From an uncultured Flavobacterium sp. (lineage in GTDB: Bacteria > Bacteroidota > Bacteroidia > Flavobacteriales > Flavobacteriaceae), in assembly GCF_951805225.1 (NCBI RefSeq), contig NZ_OX638201.1, positions 4,650,001 through 4,714,000 of the forward strand: a DNA stretch of 64,000 nt. The letters run 5' to 3'. Each line of letters opens with the position of its first letter. Position 1 is the stretch's first letter. Position numbers and translations under genes: made by a program. Of this stretch, positions 16,884 to 25,870 are shown in pieces. Below the pieces are notes generated by a model. It made no database searches and was not told where the DNA came from. It saw only the letters and a program-made list of their open reading frames with translations.

Positions 16884-16911
16884 TACTACACAACTTAATA
16901 GTATAGAAAAG

Positions 16912-17343
16912 ATGAAAATTTCGATAGGAAATGACCACGCAGGACCAGATTATAAAAAAGCAATTGTAACGATGCTTAAAGCAAAAGGATATGAAGTAAC
17001 TAATTATGGTACAGATTCTGAAGATTCTGTTGATTATCCAGATTATGGTCATCCGGTTGCAAATGATGTATCTGAAGGTAAAGCTGATTTTGGAATCGTT
17101 ATCTGCGGAAGCGGAAACGGAATTGCAATGACTGTTAATAAACACCCGAAAGTTAGAGCTGGTTTATGCTGGACTAAAGAAATTGCTTATTTAACACGTT
17201 TACATAACGATGCAAATATTGTGAGTATTCCGGCGCGTTTTACATCTATTCCTCAAGCAGTTGAAATTGTTGAAACGTTTTTAACAACTGCTTTTGAAGG
17301 TGGAAGACACCAAAACAGAGTGAATAAAATCGCTTGTCAGTAA
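16912..17343 (+). CDS. rpiB: Ribose 5-phosphate isomerase B
   Basis: This enzyme interconverts ribose 5-phosphate and ribulose 5-phosphate in the pentose phosphate pathway. The 143-aa length and motifs are typical of RpiB: GNDHAG at residues 6-11, GIVICGSGNGIAM with the catalytic Cys65, and the HNDANIVSIPAR segment. The ATG at 16912 gives the standard MKISIGNDHAG start. It is the first plus-strand gene on the right of the proposed origin. Confidence 0.96.
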   Translation: MKISIGNDHAGPDYKKAIVTMLKAKGYEVTNYGTDSEDSVDYPDYGHPVANDVSEGKADFGIVICGSGNGIAMTVNKHPKVRAGLCWTKEIAYLTRLHNDANIVSIPARFTSIPQAVEIVETFLTTAFEGGRHQNRVNKIACQ

Positions 17344-17357
17344 AAAGTCAAAAAAAA

Positions 17358-17424
17358 ATTGGGTGCTTCGCACCAATAAGAATAGCAAACCGGGCGGATT
17401 TTTGAAATTCATCCGGTTTTTTTA
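17358..17424 (+). terminator. Double hairpin terminator region after rpiB
   Basis: A short hairpin TTGGGTGC-ttc-GCACCAA (17358-17375) is followed by a second, bulged stem (AAACCGGgcGGAT with ATCCGGTTT) ending in a seven-T run. The second one looks like the working terminator. Confidence 0.7.
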
Positions 17425-17502
17425 TTTAAACAGCTAAATTTCAGATCATTATAATACTTTTTTATACTTATTAACATTGTTAATATCTATAGTTTTGTAT
17501 CG

Positions 17503-17805
17503 CTAATTAATTAAAAATAAAGCAATTGTAAAAATATTTACGTTGTTAATAAACAGCAGAACAGCAATTAAAATTTGAATAAAAACAATTGCCGAGAAAT
17601 TTATAATAAAAGAAGATTTACTCGTTTTATGTCTAAAGAAAAGCATAGCTGTTAATAAACCTATTGTTCCGCCAATTGCTTCAAAGAAAAACAGTGTATT
17701 TTCAGGAATTCTACGTTTATTTTTTCTGGCTTGATTTTTATCATATCCGGCAAGAATAAAAACGAAGATATTTACAAATAAAAAATACAGTAATAAAACT
17801 TTCAT
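17503..17805 (-). CDS. DUF1294 small membrane protein
   Basis: A 100-aa protein with three or four membrane helices and the DUF1294 signature: GYDKNQARKNKRRIPENTLFFFEAIGG, then RHKTSKSSF (quoted in part). In other bacteria this domain often follows a cold-shock domain; here it stands alone. Function unknown. It is divergent from tex. Confidence 0.88.
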   Translation of the reverse strand: MKVLLLYFLFVNIFVFILAGYDKNQARKNKRRIPENTLFFFEAIGGTIGLLTAMLFFRHKTSKSSFIINFSAIVFIQILIAVLLFINNVNIFTIALFLIN

Positions 17806-17920
17806 AGGCTAAAAATTAAAAACAAAGATATTATTTTAGCCGAGTGATTTATAAATCTGTTCATGGTTTTAAAAGACAGATTATCTCATTTTGTAATCAA
17901 GAAATTATTTCATTAAAAGT

Positions 17921-20044
17921 ATGACTAATATTCAATTCATTGCCAAGACTGTTCAAACAGCAGCGATTAACATTCAAAACACGGTTAAATTATTAGAGGA
18001 AGATTGTACGATTCCGTTTATTTCGCGTTACCGAAAAGATACAACCGGAAATCTTGATGAAGTTCAGATTGAGCAAATTGCAAAACTTCATAAAGAATAT
18101 GAAGCGATTGTAAAACGTAAAGAAGCTGTTCTAAAATCGATCGAAGAACAAAAATCGCTTACGCCTGAATTGAAACAAAAAATTGAGCAAAGTTTTGATT
18201 TACAAGAAATAGAAGATTTTTATCTTCCTTATAAAAAGAAGAAAAAAACAAAAGCAGATGTTGCGCGCGAATTTGGTTTAGAACCTTTGGCGAAAATCAT
18301 TATGTCTGAAAATGATGTTGATGTTGATTTTATTTCGACACAATATCTTAATGAAAATGTTATTAACGAAGAAGCTGCGATGCAAGGCGCACGTGATATT
18401 GTTGCAGAATGGATTAACGAAAACATTTATGTTCGTAAACAATTAAGACGTTTATATCAGCGAAAAGCAACGATTGGAACTAAAGTTGTAAAAAAGAAAG
18501 CTGAAGAAGAAGGAGCGCAAAAATTCAGTCAATATTTTGATTGGGAAGAACCTTTGACAAAAGCGCCTTCACACCGTTTATTGGCAATGCTTCGTGCAGA
18601 AAACGAAGGTTTTGTTAAGATGAAAGTTGATGTTGATATCGATGAAGCTTATGATGTTATTGACGAAATAATCATTAAAAAGCAAAATAGTACAACGGCA
18701 CATTTGCAATTAGCGATTGAAGATAGTTATAAACGATTGTTGAATCCGGCGATTGGAAACGAAACTTTGCAAGAAGCAAAAGCAAAAGCCGATGCCAATT
18801 CTATTCAGGTTTTTGCGAACAATTTAGGTCAGTTATTATTAGCGCCGCCTTTGGGCGAAAAACGTATTTTGGCTATAGATCCAGGATTTAGAAGTGGTTG
18901 TAAAGTAGTTTGTCTGGACGAAAAAGGCGATTTACTTTATAATGAAACGATTTATCCGCACGCGCCTCAAAATGAGGAAGCAATGGCGATCAAGAAAATC
19001 CGTTCGATGGTAAATGCGTATCAAATTGATGCAATTTCTATCGGGAACGGAACCGCTTCGAGAGAAACGGAATTTTTCATAAAAAAAATCGCGTTTGACA
19101 AACCGCTGCAAGTTTTCATCGTTTCTGAGGCTGGAGCTTCGGTATATTCGGCTTCAAAAATTGCGCGTGAAGAATTTCCTAATTATGATGTAACGGTTCG
19201 TGGATCAGTTTCTATCGGACGTCGACTTTCTGATCCTTTGGCTGAATTGGTGAAAATTGATCCAAAAGCAATTGGAGTTGGACAATATCAACATGATGTT
19301 GATCAAACTAAACTTAAAGAAGAACTTGATAACACAGTAATTCGTTGTGTGAACTCGGTTGGAATCAATATTAATACGGCAAGTAAACATTTACTAAGTT
19401 ATGTGAGTGGAATAGGGGAGAAATTGGCTGAAAATATCGTGCAATATCGTTCTGAAAATGGTCCGTTTGAAGACAGAAAACAGCTAAAAAAAGTGCCTCG
19501 CTTAGGCGAGAAAGCGTATCAGCAAGGCGCGGCTTTTATTAGAATTTCGAATGCTAAAAATCCGTTGGATAATTCGGCAGTACATCCGGAAGCTTATCCG
19601 GTTGTTGAAAAGATGGCAAAAGATTTAAAACTTTCGGTAAACGACTTAATTGCAAACAAAGAAAAAACAGCCTTAATTAAGGCCGAAAACTATATTACAC
19701 CTGAAATTGGTTTACTTACATTAAAAGACATCATAAAAGAGCTTGAAAAACCTGGATTAGACCCAAGAAAGTCGGCTAAGGTTTTTGAATTTGATGCAAA
19801 CGTAAAATCAATCAAAGATTTGAGAACCGGAATGATTCTGCCTGGAATTGTTAATAACATCACCAATTTTGGTTGTTTTGTTGATATCGGAATCAAAGAA
19901 AGCGGATTGGTTCACATTTCTCAATTGAAAGCTGGTTTTGTAAGCGACGTAAACGAAGTGGTAAAACTTCACCAACATGTTGATGTAAAAGTTACTGAAG
20001 TTGATGAAGACAGAAAGAGAATTCAGTTGACGATGGTATTGTAA
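17921..20044 (+). CDS. tex: Tex-family RNA-binding protein
   Basis: A 707-aa Tex/YhgF protein: a helical N-terminal region (1-200), a YqgF/RNase H-like domain (about 315-430, RILAIDPGFRSGCKVVCLDE), helix-hairpin-helix repeats (NINTASKHLLSYVSGIGEKL and VPRLGEKAYQQGAAFIRI) and a C-terminal S1 domain (GMILPGIVNNITNFGCFVDI). Tex relatives bind RNA/DNA and affect transcription and stress survival. It ends in a bidirectional terminator shared with the convergent GH8 gene. Confidence 0.95.
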   Translation: MTNIQFIAKTVQTAAINIQNTVKLLEEDCTIPFISRYRKDTTGNLDEVQIEQIAKLHKEYEAIVKRKEAVLKSIEEQKSLTPELKQKIEQSFDLQEIEDFYLPYKKKKKTKADVAREFGLEPLAKIIMSENDVDVDFISTQYLNENVINEEAAMQGARDIVAEWINENIYVRKQLRRLYQRKATIGTKVVKKKAEEEGAQKFSQYFDWEEPLTKAPSHRLLAMLRAENEGFVKMKVDVDIDEAYDVIDEIIIKKQNSTTAHLQLAIEDSYKRLLNPAIGNETLQEAKAKADANSIQVFANNLGQLLLAPPLGEKRILAIDPGFRSGCKVVCLDEKGDLLYNETIYPHAPQNEEAMAIKKIRSMVNAYQIDAISIGNGTASRETEFFIKKIAFDKPLQVFIVSEAGASVYSASKIAREEFPNYDVTVRGSVSIGRRLSDPLAELVKIDPKAIGVGQYQHDVDQTKLKEELDNTVIRCVNSVGININTASKHLLSYVSGIGEKLAENIVQYRSENGPFEDRKQLKKVPRLGEKAYQQGAAFIRISNAKNPLDNSAVHPEAYPVVEKMAKDLKLSVNDLIANKEKTALIKAENYITPEIGLLTLKDIIKELEKPGLDPRKSAKVFEFDANVKSIKDLRTGMILPGIVNNITNFGCFVDIGIKESGLVHISQLKAGFVSDVNEVVKLHQHVDVKVTEVDEDRKRIQLTMVL

Positions 20045-20097
20045 AAAATTAAATTCCAATATTTTAAATTTAAAACTTCAACGGAATAATTTAAAAA

Positions 20098-20130
20098 AAA
20101 TCCCAAATTTCAATTGAAATTTGGGATTTT
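20098..20130. terminator. Bidirectional terminator between tex and the GH8 gene
   Basis: A perfect long stem AAATCCCAAATTTCA / TGAAATTTGGGATTT (20098-20129) is flanked by A- and T-runs, between two convergent genes. Confidence 0.88.
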
Positions 20131-20142
20131 TTGTTTTCAGGA

Positions 20143-21537
20143 TTATTTTAAAATAACCTTTTTGGTAATGCTTTTATTTCCATTTGTAATTTTGATCAAA
20201 TACAAACCTGAAGAATAATTAGCTAAATTAATTTCTGTATTTTCAGCAGTTGTTTTTTGCTCTAAAATTATTTTTCCTTGAGCAGAAATCACAGAAACTA
20301 GAGAATTTTCGGGAGCAGAAACAGTAAATTTATCATTACTTGGGTTTGGATACAGCGTAACAGTGGACTTTTCAACATCAAAATCGCCAGTTGATAAATT
20401 TGGGCTTTGCGGTAAATAAAAATTACCAGTTAATAAAAAAGAATACAGTGTTTTTAAGGTATGATTAAAATAACTGTTAGGCTCGTTTAACTGATTTAAA
20501 TCTGTATAAGAAGCATTCAAATGCGTTTGATTTTCACCTGCCATTGCTGCACAGGCAAAAGCACCAACAAAAGTTGCATTATGCCATTGTCCGATTAAAG
20601 TTCCGTTTTGATTGTATCCGTCTTTAATGTTCGAAGATCCTCCCAGATTTAAACGAACAAAATCAGATGATTTTTTTGCGTATGCTTTTGCATCGGTATT
20701 TCCGTACCATACATAATCAACAGCGATTCGCCAAGGAGTTCTGGCTGCATCATATGTATATGTTTTTCCTTCTCTGTTATAACCGCCAGCTTGCGAAGAA
20801 TATGGGCCAGATGCCTGGCACCAGTCTGATACTAATCCGCCAACAGCATTGTTTACAGTTAAATTGCTATTGATAATCGTATAAGATTTTGCTGCAACCT
20901 GATTCCAAAAAGTAGCATCGTTTGTAAAAGTTCCAAAAACTCTGTAATAGGCTGGAGAAAAATAAGAAGGATTGGTAATTTGGCTTCCGCCAAATTGATC
21001 TCCGGGTTTTAGTACAAAAGTATTTGCTTCAACTTCATGTGCTTTAATGGCAGCAATTAGAGTTTTAGCATCATTTTTATAATTAATTGCTCCGGTACTT
21101 CCCCATTGATAATCGGCTACGATAAGAGCAAATGCGGCATCAAGTTCAGCATCTGTTGCGCCATTTGCACCATTAATTCCTGAGCAACCATTGATTTTCC
21201 AGTTCATTACACCGTTAGAATTTACATTGTCTTTGTAGTATAGCCAAAGACCGTCAAACAATGTTTTATCAGTTGCATAAGCGGTAAGTAGCATTCCGTA
21301 GCCAATTCCTTCGGAGACAGTTTGAGAAGGATCATCAAATTTTATTCGGTATCGACCATTAGAACAGGCTTCAACAAAATTAGCTTGCCAGGTATTATAG
21401 TTGTTTCGAGCGTCCTGGCTATTTTTATTTGTTGCCATTAAGCCATTTGTAAATACAACATTGGCAGGAAAAGGTTGCTTTTGTGAATAACTTTTGAGAC
21501 ACAAAAAAGCAACAGTAATCAGAAGTAGGTTTTTCAT
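20143..21537 (-). CDS. Secreted GH8 glycoside hydrolase with type IX sorting domain
   Basis: A 464-aa protein: signal peptide (MKNLLLITVAFLCLKSYSQ), GH8 catalytic domain (about 22-375) and a type A type IX secretion C-terminal domain (about 387-464: TVTLYPNPSNDKFTV ... YSSGLYLIKITNGNKSITKK). The GH8 proton donor region is TVSEGIGYGM (E76), followed by ATDAELDAA (D129/D133). GH8 enzymes cleave beta-1,4 glucans, xylan, lichenan or chitosan; the substrate is not evident. It should be exported by the Sec and type IX systems to the surface or medium. Confidence 0.93.
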   Translation of the reverse strand: MKNLLLITVAFLCLKSYSQKQPFPANVVFTNGLMATNKNSQDARNNYNTWQANFVEACSNGRYRIKFDDPSQTVSEGIGYGMLLTAYATDKTLFDGLWLYYKDNVNSNGVMNWKINGCSGINGANGATDAELDAAFALIVADYQWGSTGAINYKNDAKTLIAAIKAHEVEANTFVLKPGDQFGGSQITNPSYFSPAYYRVFGTFTNDATFWNQVAAKSYTIINSNLTVNNAVGGLVSDWCQASGPYSSQAGGYNREGKTYTYDAARTPWRIAVDYVWYGNTDAKAYAKKSSDFVRLNLGGSSNIKDGYNQNGTLIGQWHNATFVGAFACAAMAGENQTHLNASYTDLNQLNEPNSYFNHTLKTLYSFLLTGNFYLPQSPNLSTGDFDVEKSTVTLYPNPSNDKFTVSAPENSLVSVISAQGKIILEQKTTAENTEINLANYSSGLYLIKITNGNKSITKKVILK

Positions 21538-21591
21538 AATTATTGTTATTAAATTTAGGGACTCTAAAAGTAAGATTTTTTATATAAAAAT

Positions 21592-21625
21592 AAAACCCCA
21601 AACTACATTTGTAATTTGGGGTTTT
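21592..21625 (-). terminator. Terminator of tatA
   Basis: AAAACCCCAAA (21592-21602) pairs with TTTGGGGTTTT (21615-21625) around a 12-base loop. T-rich sequence follows on the minus strand, and a shorter T-run on the plus side. Confidence 0.75.
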
Positions 21626-21644
21626 TAATAAGATATGTGAATAC

Positions 21645-21824
21645 TTATTTTGTTTCTTCCTCTTCTTTTTTGGCAGCAGCAGGTTGATCGTCTTTAGCAG
21701 CGTTTTTGAATTCTTTGATTCCGCTTCCTAAACCTTTCATTAATTCTGGAATTTTTTTACCTCCAAAAAGTAAAATCACAATACCTACTATTACAAGGAT
21801 TTCTGTAAGACCTAATCTTCCCAT
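21645..21824 (-). CDS. tatA: Twin-arginine translocase subunit TatA/E
   Basis: A 59-aa protein: [20 protein letters not shown] is the single membrane helix, then the [20 protein letters not shown] amphipathic helix with the TatA FG hinge, and an acidic/basic tail. It forms the pore-like part of the Tat translocase. The frame is open upstream to 21977, but only the start at 21824 gives a TatA N-terminus, and the promoter's -7 box lies at 21872-21879. tatC is not adjacent. Confidence 0.93.
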   Translation of the reverse strand: MGRLGLTEILVIVGIVILLFGGKKIPELMKGLGSGIKEFKNAAKDDQPAAAKKEEEETK

Positions 21825-21871
21825 GATTGTATATTTAATGCCGAAGCAAATTGTTTTCTTAGATTGTACCG

Positions 21872-21879
21872 CAAAGGTA
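21872..21879 (-). promoter_or_regulatory. -7 promoter element of tatA
   Basis: TACCTTTG on the minus strand (TAnnTTTG), 48 bases upstream of the tatA ATG. Confidence 0.5.
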
Positions 21880-22010
21880 TATAGAAATATACGAACAAAA
21901 AGTGTTTTTGGATTAAAATATTTGTATTTAGCAACGTTAAATATTTTATAAAATCTTAAATTAAGTATATTCACCAAATTTATGCTAGCATCAACAAGAC
22001 TATTAATTAT

Positions 22011-22018
22011 TATATTTG
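22011..22018 (+). promoter_or_regulatory. -7 promoter element for the 22037 gene
   Basis: TATATTTG (TAnnTTTG), 18 bases before the ATG at 22037. It probably drives this gene and the GH3 gene. Confidence 0.5.
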
Positions 22019-22036
22019 CTTACATAAAGAACCGTA

Positions 22037-22537
22037 ATGACTAAGAAGAAATTCGATTTTAGAAAAAAATTATTTATCAAAAACCGATTGGTCATTTTGA
22101 ATGAAGATACTTTTGAAGAGATTTTTTCATTCAAATTAAATTTAATGAATGTTTTCGTAACGTTTACATTAGGCGGAATATTTTTGATCTTAATAACTAC
22201 TTTTATCATTGCTTTTACGCCTTTAAGAGAATTTATTCCGGGATATTCTTCTTCTGAATTAAAAAGAAACGCAACAGAATTGGCTATAAAATCTGATTCA
22301 TTGGAAACGGCTTTAAAGAAAAATGAAGCTTATATAAATGGAATTCAAAAAGTATTAAGAGGCGAATTAGAATATGCTAAATTTAATAAAGATTCTATTT
22401 TAGCAGAAGTTGATGAACCTTCAGAAGTAAATATGAAAGCCTCAGAAGAAGAAATTAAATTAAGAGAAGAAGTTTCAAAAGTGGAGAAGGAGTCTGTTGA
22501 CAAAAAGCAAAGTAAGAACAAAAGTGACAAGAAATAA
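22037..22537 (+). CDS. Membrane protein with coiled coil, resembling the N-terminus of M23-peptidase-linked proteins
   Basis: A 166-aa protein with a basic cytoplasmic N-terminus, one membrane helix (about 38-60) and then FTPLREFIPGYSSSELKRNA with a coiled coil and a Lys/Glu-rich tail. In related flavobacterial proteins a similar N-terminus precedes a LytM/M23 endopeptidase domain (from memory). No such domain or HxH motif is present here, and the tail ends in low-complexity sequence. It may be a scaffold or a truncated version. It lies between tatA and the GH3 gene. Confidence 0.7.
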   Translation: MTKKKFDFRKKLFIKNRLVILNEDTFEEIFSFKLNLMNVFVTFTLGGIFLILITTFIIAFTPLREFIPGYSSSELKRNATELAIKSDSLETALKKNEAYINGIQKVLRGELEYAKFNKDSILAEVDEPSEVNMKASEEEIKLREEVSKVEKESVDKKQSKNKSDKK

Positions 22538-22548
22538 TACCATAAGAA

Positions 22549-24033
22549 ATGTCTATTAAATCAGTAGCAGCAAAATTATTTGCCAGCAAAATATACTACG
22601 ATACTTTGGCTTGGTCCAAAAAACCGGTAGAAACTCAGCAAGAAATATTTAAAAGTTTAATTAATAGCGCAAGAGAAACCGAGTTTGGTGTTGATCATCA
22701 TTTTGATAAAATAAAAACCGTTCATGATTTCAAGAAGCGTGTTCCAATTCGTGATTATGAAGATTTGAAACCTTATATTGATAAGGTTCGAATGGGCGAA
22801 AAAAATATTCTTTGGAAAGGAAAACCATTATATTTTGCTAAAACTTCAGGAACAACTTCAGGCGCAAAGTATATTCCATTGACCAAAGAATCAATGCCGT
22901 ATCATATTGAAGCATCACGAAACGCGATTCTACATTATATATATGAAACTGGAAACGCTGATTTTGTTGACGGAAAAATGATTTTTTTGCAAGGAAGTCC
23001 AATTTTAGTTGAAAAATACGGAATCAAATTTGGAAGATTATCAGGAATTGGAGCGCATTTTGTTCCAAAATACCTTCAAAAAAACCGCATGCCGTCTTGG
23101 GAAACCAATTGTATTGATGATTGGGAAACTAAAATAGACGCTATTGTCGAGGAAACAATCGAGCAGGATATGACTATTATTTCCGGGATTCCGTCGTGGG
23201 TTCAAATGTATTTTGAGCGTTTGCAGGAAAAAAGCGGAGGAAAGAAAATTGGCGATTTATTCAAGAATTTCAACTTGTTTATTTACGGTGGCGTAAATTA
23301 TGAACCTTATCGTGCAAAGTTCGAAAATATGATTGGGCGTAAAGTCGACAGCATTGAATTGTTTCCGGCTTCTGAAGGATTTTTTGCTTATCAGGATTCT
23401 CAAAAAACAAAAGGAATGTTGCTATTGTTGAATTCAGGAATTTTCTACGAATTCATAAAAGCCGATGAATTTTTTACTGAAAACCCAAAAAGTTATACCG
23501 TTGGCGAAGTTGAAGTTGGTGTAAATTATGCTTTGATTATTTCGACAAATGCAGGACTTTGGCGTTATAATATTGGAGATACTGTTCAATTTACTTCTTT
23601 ATTTCCGCATAAAGTTATTGTTTCGGGTCGAATCAAACATTACATTTCTGCTTTTGGAGAGCACGTTATTGCAAACGAAGTCGAAAAAGCGATGAAAGAA
23701 GCAACAGAAGGAACTAAGATTGTAATTAACGAGTTTACAGTTGCGCCACAAATTAATCCGTCAAGCGGATTACCGTATCATGAATGGTTGGTTGAATTTG
23801 AAACTGAACCGGAAAATATGGACACTTTTGCAGAAGCAATAGACGCTTCGATGAGAAAGCAAAACATATATTATGATGATTTGATCACCGGAAGTGTTTT
23901 GCGAAAAGTGGTTGTAACCAAAGTTTCTAAAAACGGATTTCAGGAATATATGAAATCTCAGGGAAAACTAGGCGGGCAAAATAAAACGCCAAGATTATCG
24001 AATGATAGAAAGATTGCAGATAATTTGAAGTAA
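22549..24033 (+). CDS. GH3-family acyl-acid amido synthetase-like protein
   Basis: A 494-aa protein of the 'GH3 auxin-responsive promoter' family, an ANL-type adenylating enzyme. Motifs: the ATP loop KTSGTTSGAKYIPLT (about 104-118), FPASEGFFAYQ, and WRYNIGDTVQF followed by GRIKHYISAFGEHV. Plant members join amino acids to acyl acids after adenylation; the bacterial substrate is unknown. It starts 11 bases after the preceding gene, so both form an operon. Confidence 0.9.
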   Translation: MSIKSVAAKLFASKIYYDTLAWSKKPVETQQEIFKSLINSARETEFGVDHHFDKIKTVHDFKKRVPIRDYEDLKPYIDKVRMGEKNILWKGKPLYFAKTSGTTSGAKYIPLTKESMPYHIEASRNAILHYIYETGNADFVDGKMIFLQGSPILVEKYGIKFGRLSGIGAHFVPKYLQKNRMPSWETNCIDDWETKIDAIVEETIEQDMTIISGIPSWVQMYFERLQEKSGGKKIGDLFKNFNLFIYGGVNYEPYRAKFENMIGRKVDSIELFPASEGFFAYQDSQKTKGMLLLLNSGIFYEFIKADEFFTENPKSYTVGEVEVGVNYALIISTNAGLWRYNIGDTVQFTSLFPHKVIVSGRIKHYISAFGEHVIANEVEKAMKEATEGTKIVINEFTVAPQINPSSGLPYHEWLVEFETEPENMDTFAEAIDASMRKQNIYYDDLITGSVLRKVVVTKVSKNGFQEYMKSQGKLGGQNKTPRLSNDRKIADNLK

Positions 24034-24181
24034 TTAAAATTGTAAATCTTCATTTAAAATAAGTGTTATCAAATAACAACATGAACAGATTTCAGTTGAA
24101 TTAACATTTTTAATTCCTAATTTCGTTCAATAAAATATTACCTATTACATCTTCTTAATAGAAGATTTTAAAATAATAAGC

Positions 24182-25861
24182 ATGAAAGAAACCAAACATA
24201 TATCAAGATCAAGAGCTCAGGAATCATCTGCGGCTATTGAAAAAATGTACATTACAATGCGTCACTTATTCAACCGTGGTTTTTATAAACCAATGGGAGT
24301 TTCGGGTGATAGTTTACGTGAATCATTATTAGCATTACGTCCGGAAATTTACGGAAATATAGGTGAAGAAAAAGTAGAACTTAACGGACTTTTGTACGTT
24401 ATAGAACGTCTTCCGATAGGAATTGAACAATGTCGATTTATTAATTTAACTTCGGATGAAGGATATTCTAAATCACATTTTCAAGCGATTGTTCCTCCAA
24501 AAAGAAGAAGAAATTGCTACCGAATCGATGAGGAACAAATGAATGTTGAAATCACGCGCGGACGTTCAGATATTTATGATATTCTGACACATTTGACTTT
24601 CATTTTTATTGAATCTCATAAAATTAAAAACAGAGTTTTATTAGATGACGGAGGCGAAGTTTCCCGCGATTGGATGAAACTTGAACAAGCTGTAATGCAG
24701 ACTAAGAAATTGCCTTTGATTGAAAAAGAAAAAGCAATCTCGCACGTTGCAAATATCTTAGGACGTACGTTTGAGGAAGTTTTAGATATTTATGATGCTT
24801 TTGGATCTGAGAATGATCCGGATCGTTTCCTGCACGTTATTTATTGGTTAGGAAAATTAGCGATCGAAGAAGTTATCGACAATAATAAAAGAACGATAAC
24901 TTTTAGTCCGGTTTTAAGAGAGCGATTAGGACACCATATTCATGGTGAAATTTGGGCAACAAATATCAAGGAAGTTTTAAAGGCTAATAATCTTTTAAAA
25001 AGACCAATTCACGTAATTAGTGCGAATATGCACAGTGTAATGAATTCGATTTTTGCAACGCCTTTGTTAAAAACAAAATTCAAAGACAAATCTGATTTCT
25101 TTATTTATGAGGAATTAAGTAAATCCGGCGCAAAAGAAATTAGAAGTCATGTTGAAGATTTAGCCCTGAAAAACGGAATGATTTCATTACCGGATACATC
25201 AGGAACAAATATCGATGTTCAGATTTTTGATACGGCTAAAATTGACTGGGCAAAAACCGGATTTCCAAAAGCAGAACTTGGCGAAGCGCAACCTGTTATT
25301 ATTGTAATGGATTATGCTTTTGGTGAGCAAGCTTACGAAACTATTGATGAGCTTTTGAAACCGTATAAAAAAGACACAAAATTAGAAGTAAAATCAGTAT
25401 CGATAATGGGTAAAGCCGGAATTCTTGAAGGAGGAAAAGGCGACATTATGATCCCGACAGCGCATATAAATGAAGGAACTGCGGATAATTATTTCTTCGA
25501 AAATGAATTAACTGGCGCAATGTTCGAAGGAAATGACATTGCCGTTTTTGAAGGCGCAATGGTTACCGTTCTTGGAACATCATTACAAAACAGAGATTTA
25601 TTGAAATTCTTTCACGAATCGACTTGGGGAGTAATTGGTCTTGAAATGGAAGGTTCCTATTATCAAAAAGCAATACAATCAGCATCAAAAATTAGAAAAA
25701 GTGTGCCACACGATATCAAAGTTCGTTATGCTTATTATGCTTCAGATAATCCATTAGAAACTGGAAGCACATTAGCTTCAGGCGGATTAGGAACAACAGG
25801 TGTAAAACCAACGTATTTGATTACGATCAAAATTTTGGAACAAATTTTCAACGTAAAATAA
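24182..25861 (+). CDS. Conserved Bacteroidota protein with nucleoside-phosphorylase-like C-terminus
   Basis: A 559-aa protein that I place with DUF6909-type proteins (name from memory). The N-terminal half (IEKMYITMRHLFNRGFYKPM ...) is helical and unassigned. The C-terminal quarter carries KAGILEGGKGDIMIPTAHIN, then GVIGLEMEGSYYQKAI and YYASDNPLETG. The EMEG and SDxP elements are arranged as in the purine nucleoside phosphorylase / AMP nucleosidase superfamily, where the Met-Glu binds ribose and the Asp acts on the base. A nucleotide- or nucleoside-cleaving activity is therefore possible but unproven. It precedes the polysaccharide locus. Confidence 0.75.
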   Translation: MKETKHISRSRAQESSAAIEKMYITMRHLFNRGFYKPMGVSGDSLRESLLALRPEIYGNIGEEKVELNGLLYVIERLPIGIEQCRFINLTSDEGYSKSHFQAIVPPKRRRNCYRIDEEQMNVEITRGRSDIYDILTHLTFIFIESHKIKNRVLLDDGGEVSRDWMKLEQAVMQTKKLPLIEKEKAISHVANILGRTFEEVLDIYDAFGSENDPDRFLHVIYWLGKLAIEEVIDNNKRTITFSPVLRERLGHHIHGEIWATNIKEVLKANNLLKRPIHVISANMHSVMNSIFATPLLKTKFKDKSDFFIYEELSKSGAKEIRSHVEDLALKNGMISLPDTSGTNIDVQIFDTAKIDWAKTGFPKAELGEAQPVIIVMDYAFGEQAYETIDELLKPYKKDTKLEVKSVSIMGKAGILEGGKGDIMIPTAHINEGTADNYFFENELTGAMFEGNDIAVFEGAMVTVLGTSLQNRDLLKFFHESTWGVIGLEMEGSYYQKAIQSASKIRKSVPHDIKVRYAYYASDNPLETGSTLASGGLGTTGVKPTYLITIKILEQIFNVK

Positions 25862-25870
25862 AAACAATAA

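Larger units (their letters stand above)
16121..16911. other. oriC: Candidate chromosomal replication origin (oriC)
   Basis: A 791-base gene-free AT-rich region. Nonamers TTATYAACA (one base from the DnaA box TTATCCACA) occur at 16311-16319 and 16564-16572 on the plus strand, and as two abutting minus-strand copies at 16689-16706. One-mismatch versions occur at 16174, 16245, 16420, 16451 and 16620. Genes to the left are mainly minus and genes to the right mainly plus, as expected for replication leaving this point both ways. No dnaA lies nearby, but oriC and dnaA are often apart in Bacteroidota. This is inference; GC skew was not computed. Confidence 0.55.

Noticed and set aside
16867..17145. 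Minus-strand open frame of 92 codons opposite rpiB
   Set aside because: It is antisense to the well-conserved rpiB gene and its Cys/Ile/Phe-rich translation resembles no protein.
24060..24180. Short palindrome TGTTATCAAATAACA before the 24182 gene as an operator
   Set aside because: Arms of six bases in very AT-rich DNA are expected by chance and no second copy supports it.
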